This document shows, piece by piece, positions 55,916-64,000 of a stretch of DNA of 64,000 nucleotides. The stretch is from Aegilops tauschii subsp. strangulata. Lineage: Eukaryota > Streptophyta > Magnoliopsida > Poales > Poaceae. The translations under genes were made by a program, and so were the position numbers. The notes under the pieces were generated by a model, which was not told the DNA's origin, made no database searches, and saw only the letters and a list, made by a program, of their open reading frames with translations. Position 1 is the first letter of the stretch. Each line of letters starts with the position of its first letter. Location: assembly GCF_002575655.3 (NCBI RefSeq), contig NC_053036.3:198308788-198372787 (forward strand), in the 5' to 3' direction.

Positions 55916-57619
55916 TGTTGGGGATCGTTGCAGAAATTAAAATTTTCTACGCATCACCAAGAACAATCTATGGAGTCTTCTAGCAACGAGAGGGAAAAGA
56001 GTGCATCTACATACCCTTGTAGATCGTGAGCGGAAGCGTTCAAGTGAACGGGGTTGATGGAGTCGTACTCGTCGTGATCCAAATCACCGTTGACCGAGCG
56101 CCGAACGGACGGCACCTCCGCGTTCAACACACGTACAGTTGGGGAAGACGTCTCCTCCTTCTTGATCCAGCAAGGGGAGGGAGAGGTTGATGGAGATCCA
56201 TTAGCACGACGGCGTGGTGGTGGAAGCAGCGGGGATCTCGGCAGGGCTTCGCCAAGCTCAGCGAGAGGGAGAGGTGTCACGGGAGGGAGAGCGAGGTGCC
56301 AGGGGCTTGGGTGCGGCTGCCCTCCCTCCCCCTCTTTATATAGGGCCCCTGGGGGGCGCCGGCCCTAGGAGATCCAATCTCCAAGGGGGCGGCGGCCAAG
56401 GGGGTGGCTTGCCCCCCAAGCCAAGTGGGGCGCCCCCACCCCTAGGGTTTCCAACCCTAGGCGCAGGGGGGGCCCAAGGGGGGCGCACCAGCCCACCAGG
56501 GGCTGGTTCCCTCCCACTTCAGCCCATGGGGCCCTCCGGGATAGGTGGCCCCACTCGGTGGACCCCCCGGGACCCTTCCGGTGGTCCCGGTACAATACCG
56601 GTGACTCCCGAAACTTCCCGGTGGCCGAAACTGGACTTCCTATATACAATTCTTCACCTGCGGACCATTCCGGAACTCCTCATGACGTCCGGATCTCATC
56701 CGGGACTCCGAACAACTTTTGGATTTCCGCATACTAATATCTCTACAACCCTAGCGTCACCAAACCTTAAGTGTGTAGACCCTACGGGTTCGGGAGACAT
56801 GCAGACATGACCGAGACGACTCTCTGGTCAATAACCAACAGCGGGATCTGGATACCCATGTTGGCTCCCACATGTTCCACGATGATCTCATCGGATGAAC
56901 CACGATGTCGAGGATTCAATCAATCCCGTATACAATTCCCTTTGTCAATCGGTACGTTACTTGCCCGAGATTCGATCGTCGGTATCGCAATACCTTGTTC
57001 AATCTCGTTACCGGCAAGTCACTTTACTCGTACCGTAATGCATGATCCCGTGACCAAACACTTGGTCACATTGAGCTCATTATGATGATGCATTACCGAG
57101 TGGGCCCAGAGATACCTCTCAGTCATACGGAGTGACAAATCCCAGTCTCGATTCGTGCCAACCCAACACACACTTTCGGAGATACCCGTAGTGCACCTTT
57201 ATAGCCACCCAGTTACGTTGTGACGTTTGGCACACCCAAAGCACTCCTATGGTATCCGGGAGTTGCACAATCTCATAGTCTAAGGAAATGATACTTGACA
57301 TTTGGAAAACCTCTAGCAAACGAACTACACGATCTTGTGCTATGCTTAGGATTGGGTCTTGTCCATCACATCATTCTCCTAATGATGTGATCCCGTTATC
57401 AATGACATCCAATGTCCATAGTCAGGAAACCATGACTATCTGTTGATCAACGAGCTAGTCAACTAGAGGCTCACTAGGGACATGTTGTGGTCTATGTATT
57501 CACACATGTATTACGATTTCCGGATAACACAATTATAGCATGAACAATAGACAATTATCATGAACAAGGAAATATAATAATAACCATTTTATTATTGCCT
57601 CTAGGGCATATTTCCAACA
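55916..57619 (-). repeat. 3' LTR of the Angela-type element
   Basis: 1704 bp from TGTTGGGGATCGTTGCAG to TATTTCCAACA (plus-strand reading). It is GC-rich in its first third (plus orientation). The plus-strand TTTATATAGGGCCC at about 56333 and its mirror are part of the LTR. Open frames inside it, such as 56214-56810, are not genes. Confidence 0.95.
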
Positions 57620-57634
57620 GTCTCCCACTTGCAC
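57620..57634 (-). other. Polypurine tract
   Basis: GTCTCCCACTTGCAC on the plus strand; on the minus strand it gives AAGTGGGAGAC directly before the 3' LTR, the start site for second-strand synthesis. Confidence 0.85.
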
Positions 57635-57690
57635 TAGAGTCAATAATCTAGTTACATTGTGATGAGTCGAACACCCATAGAGTTCTGGTG

Positions 57691-58542
57691 TTAATCATGT
57701 TTTGCTCTAGGGAGAGGTTTAGTCAACGGATCTGCTACATTCAGGTCCGTATGTACTTTACAAATATCTATGTCTCCATTTTGAACATTTTCATGAATGG
57801 AGTTGAAGCGACGCTTGATATGCCTGGTCTTCCTGTGAAACCTGGGCTCCTTGGCAAGGGCAATAGCTCCAGTCTTGTCAGAGAAGAGAGTCATCAGGCC
57901 CGACGCATTGGGAATAACTCCTAGGTCGGTAATGAACTCCTTCACCCAGATTTCTTCTTGTGCTGCCTCTGAGGCCGCCATGTATTCCGCTTCACATGTA
58001 GATCCCGCCACAACGCTTTGCTTGCAACTGCACCAGCTTACTGCCCCACCATTCAAAATATACACGTATCCGGTTTGTGACTTAGAGTCATCCAGATCTG
58101 TGTCGAAACTAGCATCGACATAACCCTTTACGACGAGCTCTTCGTCACCTCCATAAACGAGAAACATATCCTTAGTCCTCTTCAGGTACTTCAGGATATT
58201 CTTGACCGCTGTCCAGTGTTCCATGCCGGGATTACTTTGGTACCTTCCTACCAAACTTATGGCAAGGTTTACATCAGGTCTGGTACACAGCATGGCATAC
58301 ATAATAGACCCTATGGCCGAGGCATAGGGGACGACACTCATCTTTTCTCTATCTTCTGCCGTGGTCGGGCATTGAGCCGTGCTCAATTGCACACCTTGCA
58401 ATACAGGCAAGAACCCCTTCTTGGACTGATCCATATTGAACTTCTTCAATATCTTGTCAAGGTACGTACTTTGTGAAAGACCAATGAGGCATCTTGATCT
58501 ATCTCTATAGATCTTGATGCCTAATATAAGCAGCTTCTCCAA
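57691..58542 (-). pseudogene. Angela pol: RT C-terminal part and RNase H
   Basis: Continues the polyprotein after a frameshift near 58545-58600. It runs LGIKIYRDRSRCLIGLSQ, STYLDKILKKFNMDQSKKG, then TRPDVNLAISLVGRYQSNP. RNase H follows: KGYVDASFDTDLDDSKSQTG (about 58120), STCEAEYMAASEAAQEE (about 57990), and the C-terminal KTRHIKRRFNSIHENV with DICKVHTDLNVADPLTKPL near 57720. This part has no internal stop and ends with the natural C-terminus of the polyprotein. Confidence 0.93.
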
Positions 58543-58596
58543 GGTCCTTCATTGAAAAACACTTGTTCAAGTAGGCCTTTATGCCTCCCAAGAATT

Positions 58597-59790
58597 CTAT
58601 ATCATTTCCCATAGTATGTCATCCACATATAATATGAGAAATGCTATAGAGCTCCCACTCACTTTCTTGTAAACACAGGCTTCTCCATAAGTCTGTGTAA
58701 ACCCAAACGCTTTGATCATCTCATCAAATCGAATGTTCCAACTCCGAGATGCTTGCACCAGCCCATAGATGGAGCGCTGGAGCTTGCATACCTTGTTAGC
58801 ATTCTTAGGATCGACAAAACCTTCCGGCTGCATCATATACAATTCTTTCTTAAGAAAGCCGTTAAGGAATGCCGTTTTGACGTCCATTTGCCATATCTCA
58901 TAATCATAGAATGCGGCAATTGCTAACATGATTCGGACGGACTTCAGCTTCGCTACGGGTGAGAAAGTCTCATCGTAGTCAACCCCTTGAACTTGTCGAT
59001 AACCCTTAGCGACAAGTCGAGCCTTATAGATGGTCACATTACCATCTGCGTCTGTCTTCTTCTTAAAGATCCATTTATTTTCTATGGCTCGCCGATCATC
59101 GGGCAAGTCAGTCAAAGTCCATACTTTGTTTTCATACATGGATCCTATCTCGGATTTCATGGCTTCTAGCCATTTGTCGGAATCTGGGCCCGCCATTGCT
59201 TCTTCATAGTTCGAAGGTTCACCGTTGTCTAACAGCATGATTTCCAAGATAGGGTTGCCATACCACTCTGGCGCGGAACGTGTCCTTGTGGACCTACGAA
59301 GTTCAGTAGGAGCTTGATCCGAAGTACCTTGGTCATCATCATCATTAACTTCCTCTCTAGTCAGTGCATGCACAACAGGAACATTTTCCTGAGCTGCGCT
59401 ACTTTTCGCTTCAAGAGGCAGTACTTCATCAAGCTCTACCTTCCTCCCACTTACTTCTTTTGAGAGCAACTCTTTCTCCAGAAAGGATCCGTTCTTAGCA
59501 ACAAAGATCTTGCCTTCGGATCTGAGGTAGAAGGTATACCCAATGGTTTCCTTAGGGTATCCTATGAAGACGCATTTCTCCGACTTGGGTTCGAGCTTTT
59601 CAGGTTGAAGTTTCTTGACATAAGCATCGCATCCCCAAACTTTTAGAAACGATAGCTTAGGTTTCTTCCCAAACCATAATTCATACGGTGTCGTCTCAAC
59701 GGATTTCGACAGAGCCCTATCTAAAGTGAATGCGGCAGTCTCTAAAGCATAGCCCCAAAATGAGAGCGGTAGATCGGTAAGAGACATCAT
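58597..59790 (-). pseudogene. Angela pol: end of integrase and reverse transcriptase
   Basis: Starts in the integrase C-terminal half (MMSLTDLPLSFWGYALETA), passes the GKKPKLSFLKVWGCDAYVKK and VFIGYPKETIGYTFY motifs, a hydrophilic linker, then RT: WLEAMKSEIGSMYENKVWTL, ARLVAKGYRQVQGVDYDETF, WQMDVKTAFLNGFLKKELY (about 58880) and the catalytic YVDDI at about 58611. The frame is lost directly after YVDDIL. Confidence 0.93.
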
Positions 59791-59951
59791 AGATCACAGC
59801 ATATCCAATAGAGTGCGATTACGACGTTCGGACACACCATTTCGCTGAGGTGTTCCAGGCGGCGTGAGTTGTGAAACTATTCCACATTTCCTTAAGTGTG
59901 TGCCAAATTCGTGACTCAAATATTCCCCTCCACGATCTGATCGTAAGAACT

Positions 59952-61628
59952 TTATTTTTTTGTCACGTTGATTCTCAACCTCACTCTGAAATTCCTTGAA
60001 CTTTTCAAAGGTCTCAGACTTGTGTTTATTAGGTAGACATACCCATATCTACTCAAGTCATCAGTGAGAGTGAGAACATAACGATAGCCACCGCGAGCCT
60101 CAACACTCATTGGACCGCACACATCAGTATGTATGATTTCCAATAAGTTGGTTGCTCGCTCCATTGTTCCGAAGAACGGAGTCTTGGTCATCTTACCCAT
60201 GAGGCATGGTTCGCACGTGTCAAATGATTCGTAATCAAGAGACTCCAAAAGTTCATCTGCATGGAGCTTCTTCATGCGTTTGGCACCAATGTGACCAAGA
60301 CGGCAGTGCCACAAGTATGTGGGACTATCATTATCAACCTTACATCTTTTGGTATTCACACTATGAATATGTGTAACACTACGTTCGAGATTCATTAAGA
60401 ATAAACCATTAACCAGCGGGGCATGACCATAAAACATATCTCTCATATAAATAGAACAACCATTATTCTCGGATTTAAATGAGTAGCCATCTCGAATTAA
60501 ACGAGATCCTGATACAATGTTCATGCTCAAAGCTGGCACTAAATAACAATTATTGAGGTTTAAAACTAATCCCATAGGTAAATGTAGAGGTAGCGTGCCG
60601 ACGGCGATCACATCGACCTTGGAACCATTCCCGACGCGCATCGTCACCTCATCCTTTGCCAGTCTCCGTTTATTCCGCAGCTCCTGCTTTGAGTTACAAA
60701 TATGAGCAACCGCACCGGTATCAAATACCCAGGAGCTACTACGAGTGCTGGTAAGGTACACATCAATAACATGTATATCACATATACCTTTGGTGTTGCC
60801 GGCCTTCTTGTCCGCCAAGTACTTGGGGCAGTTCCGCTTCCAGTGACCACTTCCCTTGCAATAAAAGCACTCAGTCTCAGGCTTGGGTCCATTCTCTGGC
60901 TTCTTCCCGGCAACTGGCTTACCGAGCGCGGCAACTCCCTTGCCGTCCTTCTTGAAGTTCTTCTTACCCTTGCCTTTCTTGAACTTAGTGGTTTTATTCA
61001 CCATCAACACTTGATGTTCCTTTTTGATCTCCACCTCCGCTGATTTCAGCATTGAATATACCTCAGGAATGGTCTTTTCCATCCCCTGCATATTGAAGTT
61101 CATCACAAAGCTCTTGTAGCTCGGTGGAAGCGACTGAAGGATTATGTCAATGACCGCGTCATCCGGGAGATTAACTCCCAGCTGAGTCAAGCGGTTGTGT
61201 AACCCAGACATTTTGAGTATGTGCTCACTGACAGAACTATTTTCCTCCATCTTACAACTGAAGAACTTGTCGGAGACTTCATATCTCTCGACCCGGGCAT
61301 GAGCTTGGAAAACCATTTTCAGCTCCTCGAACATCTCATATGCTCCGTGTTGCTCAAAACGCTTTTGGAGCCCCGGTTCTAAGCTGTAAAGCATGCCGCA
61401 CTGAACGAGGGAGTAATCATCAGCACGCTGCTGCCAAGCGTTCATAACGTCTTGGTTCTCTGGGATGGGTGCGTCACCTAGCGGTGCTTCTAGGACATAA
61501 TCTTTCTTGGCAGCTATGAGGACGATCCTCAGGTTCCGGACCCAGTCCGTATAGTTGCTGCCATCATCTTTCAGTTTGGTTTTCTCTAGGAACGCGTTGA
61601 AGTTGAGGGCAACATTAGCGTGGGCCAT
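59952..61628 (-). pseudogene. Angela gag, protease and first part of integrase
   Basis: Met 61628 (MAHANVALNFNAFLEKTKL) starts gag. The capsid part includes WVRNLRIVLIAAKKDYVL; the nucleocapsid has a Lys-rich stretch and the zinc knuckle CFYCKGSGHWKRNC (about 60870-60829). Protease carries FDTGAVAHIC near 60700. GAG-pre-integrase shows LWHCRLGHIGAKRMKKLH and CEPCLMGKMTKTPF; integrase starts IHTDVCGPMSVEARGGYRY with the first catalytic Asp, then TLTDDLSRYGYVYL. The frame slips near 60030, and the sequence 59800-59950 continues the core in other frames. About 558 codons are open before the slip. Confidence 0.95.
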
Positions 61629-62903
61629 TTGATCTACAAGACATATTGTAAAGATTTTAGACTAAGTTCATGATAATTAAGTTCATCTAATCAAATTTTT
61701 CAATGAACTCCCACTCAGATAGACATCCCTCTAGTCATCTAAGTGAAACATGATCCGAGTCAACTAGGTCGTGTCCGATCATCACGTGAGACGGACTAGT
61801 CAACATCGGTGAACATCTTCATGTTGATCGTATCTTCTATAAGACTCATGTTCGACCTTTTGGTCTCTTGTGTTCCGAGGCCATGTCTGTACATGCTAGG
61901 CTCGTCAAGTCAACCTAAGTGTTTTGCATCTGTAAATCTGTCTTACACCCGTTGTATGTGAACGTTAGAATCTATCACACCCGATCATCACGTGGTGCTT
62001 CAAAACAACGGACTTTTGCAATGGCGCACAGTTAGGGGGAACACTTTCTTGAAATTATTATAAGGGATCATCTTACTTACTACCGTCGTACTAAGAAAAT
62101 AAGAAACAAAATATGATAAACATCACATCCAATCAAATAGTGACATGATATGGCCAGTATCATATTGCTCCTTTGATCTCCATCTTCGGGGCGCCATGAT
62201 CATCTTCGTCACCGGCATGACACCATGATCTCCATCATCGTGTCTTCATGAAGTTGTCACGCCAACGATTACTTCTACTTCTATGGCTAACGTGTTTAGC
62301 AATAAAGTAAAGTAATTTACATGGCGTTATTCAATGACACGCAGGTCATACAAAAATAAAGACAACTCCTATGGCTCCTGCCGGTTGTCATACTCATCGA
62401 CATGCAAGTCGTGATTCCTATTACAAGAACATGATCAATCTCATACATCACATATATTTCATTCATCACATCCTTTTGGCCATATCACATCACAAGGCAT
62501 ATGCTGCAAAAACAAGTTAGACGTCCTCTAATTGTTGTTGCATGTTTTTTACGTGGCTTCTATAGGTTTCTAGCAAGAACGTTTCTTACCTACGTAAAAC
62601 CACAACGTGATATGCCAATTTCTATTTACCCTTCCTAAGGACCCTTTTCATCGAATCCGATCCGACTAAAGTGGGAGAGACAAACATCCGCTAGCCACCT
62701 TATGCAACTAGTGCATGTCAGTCGGTGGAACCTGTCTCACGTAAGCGTACGTGTAAGGTCGGTCCGGGCCACTTCATCCCACGATGCCGCCGAAACAAGA
62801 TAAGACTAGTAGTGGCAAGAAAATTGACAACATCTACACCCACAACAAGTTTGTGTTCTACTCGTGCATAGAAACTACGCATAAACCTGGCTCATGATGC
62901 CAC
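61629..62903 (-). other. Leader of the Angela element with primer-binding site
   Basis: About 1.27 kb between the 5' LTR and gag, with no gene, as usual for BARE-type elements; packaging and dimerisation signals would be here (inference). The primer-binding site at 62886-62902 reads GTGGCATCATGAGCCAGG on the minus strand, directly after the LTR, a tRNA-iMet type match with changes. Confidence 0.8.
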
Positions 62904-64000
62904 TGTTGGGGATCGTTGCAGAAATTAAAATTTTCTACGCATCACCAATAACAATCTATGGAGTTTTCTAGCAACGAGAGGGAAAATAGTGCATCTACAT
63001 ACCCTTGTAGATCACGAGCGGAAGCGTTCAAGTGAACGGGGTTGATGGAGTCATACTCGTCGTGATCCAAATCACCGATGACCGAGTGCCGAACGGACGG
63101 CACCTCCGCGTTCAACACACGTACGGTTGGGGAAGACGTCTCCTCCTTCTTGATCCATCAAGGGGAGGGAGAGGTTGATGGAGATCCAGCAGCACGACGG
63201 CGTGGTGGTGGAAGCAGCGGGGATCTCGGCAGGGCTTCGCCAAGCTCAGCGAGAGGGAGAGGTGTCACGGGAGGGAGAGGGATGCGCCAGGGGCTTGGGT
63301 GCGGCTGCCCTCCCTCCCCCATCTTTATATAGGGCCCCTGGGGGGCGCCGGCCCTAGGAGATCCAATCTCCAAGGGGGGTGGCGGCCAAGGGGGTGGCTT
63401 GCCCCCCAAGCCAAGTGGGGCGCCCCCCACCCCTAGGGTTTCCAACCCTAGGCGCAGGGGGAGGCCCAAGGGGGGCGCACCAGCCCACCAGGGGCTGGTT
63501 CCCTCCCACTTCAGCCCATGGGGCCCTCCGGGATAGGTGGCCCCACCCGGTGGACCCCCTGGGACCCTTTTGGTGGTCCCGGTACAATACCGGTGACTCC
63601 CGAAACTTCCCGGTGGCTGAAACTGGACTTCCTATATACAATTCTTCACCTCCGGACCATTCCGGAACTCGTCGTGACGTCCGGGATCTCATCCGGGACT
63701 CCGAACAACTTTCGTATTTCCGCATACTAATATCTCTACAACCCTAGCGTCACCGAACCTTAAGTGTGTAAACCCTACGGGTTAGGGAGACATGCAGACA
63801 TGACCGAGACGACTCTCCGGTCAATAACCAACAACGGGATCTGGATACCCATGTTGGCTCCCACATGTTCCACGATGATCTCATCGGATGAACCACGATG
63901 TCGAGGATTCAATCAATCCCGTATACAATTCCCTTTGTCAATCGGTACGTTACTTGCCCGAGATTCGATCGACGGTATCCCAATACCTTGTTCAATCTCG
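62904..64000 (-). repeat. 5' LTR of the Angela-type element, partial
   Basis: Starts TGTTGGGGATCGTTGCAG (plus-strand reading), matching 55916 onward at about 97% by eye (for example AAGAACAAT against AATAACAAT, GTGAGCGG against ACGAGCGG). About 1.1 of 1.7 kb is visible. Confidence 0.95.

Larger units (their letters stand above)
55916..64000 (-). mobile_element. Angela/BARE/WIS-type Copia LTR retrotransposon, 5' LTR runs off the window
   Basis: On the minus strand: 5' LTR (64000+ to 62904), primer-binding site, leader, gag-pol (61628-57691), polypurine tract, 3' LTR (57619-55916). The LTR edge reads TGTTGGAAATATGCCCTAGA on the minus strand, the hallmark of BARE/Angela/WIS, the commonest Copia family in Triticeae. 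LTRs differ by only a few percent, so the insertion is fairly recent. Three frame lesions in gag-pol make this copy defective. The bases GTGCG just left of 55916 should reappear after the far end as a 5-bp target duplication. Confidence 0.95.

Noticed and set aside
56214..56810. Pro/Gly-rich frame of 198 codons
   Set aside because: Inside the Angela LTR and repeated in the other LTR with frame changes; LTR composition effect.

Overview
The window looks like intergenic DNA from a large-genome Triticeae grass (wheat, Aegilops, rye or barley type). The main evidence is a BARE/Angela/WIS-type Copia element, a Sirevirus-like Copia element, Tat-lineage Gypsy elements with an antisense gene, two CACTA elements with TTTGCCGTC subterminal repeats, Stowaway-type MITEs and an Au-SINE-like insertion. 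Almost everything is transposable-element DNA, nested and decayed. The only clearly non-transposon host coding sequence in place is the first 45 codons of an F-box gene near 55.8 kb, cut by a retrotransposon. A second host-derived gene, a beta-1,3-galactosyltransferase, lies as a fragment inside a CACTA transposon. No structural RNA gene, CRISPR array or bacterial-type operon was seen. Layout, 1-31.5 kb: 1-4724 is the end of a CACTA element with a broken TNP2-type transposase on the minus strand, a 218-bp hairpin, and GTCGGG, TTC/TCC and GGGGC arrays. About 5.27-12.56 kb is element A, a transposon-like unit carrying a multi-exon gene of unknown function and a GGCC-rich array. 12.56-15.23 kb is repeat remnant. 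15235-23789 is a Copia element (Sirevirus type) with a SINE in gag; its 3' LTR is cut at 23790 by Gypsy element G1, which shows an LTR, an antisense gene and 180-bp tandem repeats. 29.64-31.5 kb holds a 501-bp tandem repeat and a gag-like fragment. Layout, 31.5-64 kb: 31.5-32.98 kb is an older retroelement remnant. 32977-46817 is Gypsy G2 (minus strand) with its 3' LTR, antisense gene and pol; it is interrupted at 38412-43044 by a complete CACTA element, C2, with a TAC target-site duplication. G2 is cut off at 46818 by element B, an inverted relative of element A (to about 53.7 kb). 53.7-55.9 kb is CT-rich low-copy sequence leading into the F-box gene. 55916 to the window end is a nearly complete Angela-type Copia element on the minus strand. 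The genes do not form a pathway; relationships are those of nesting. The order of events that can be read is: the Sirevirus-like copy before G1, the older remnant before G2, G2 before both C2 and element B, and the F-box gene before the Angela insertion. All retrotransposon and transposase reading frames carry stops or frameshifts, so none seems autonomous as it stands. Coordinates of intron-exon joints were read by eye.
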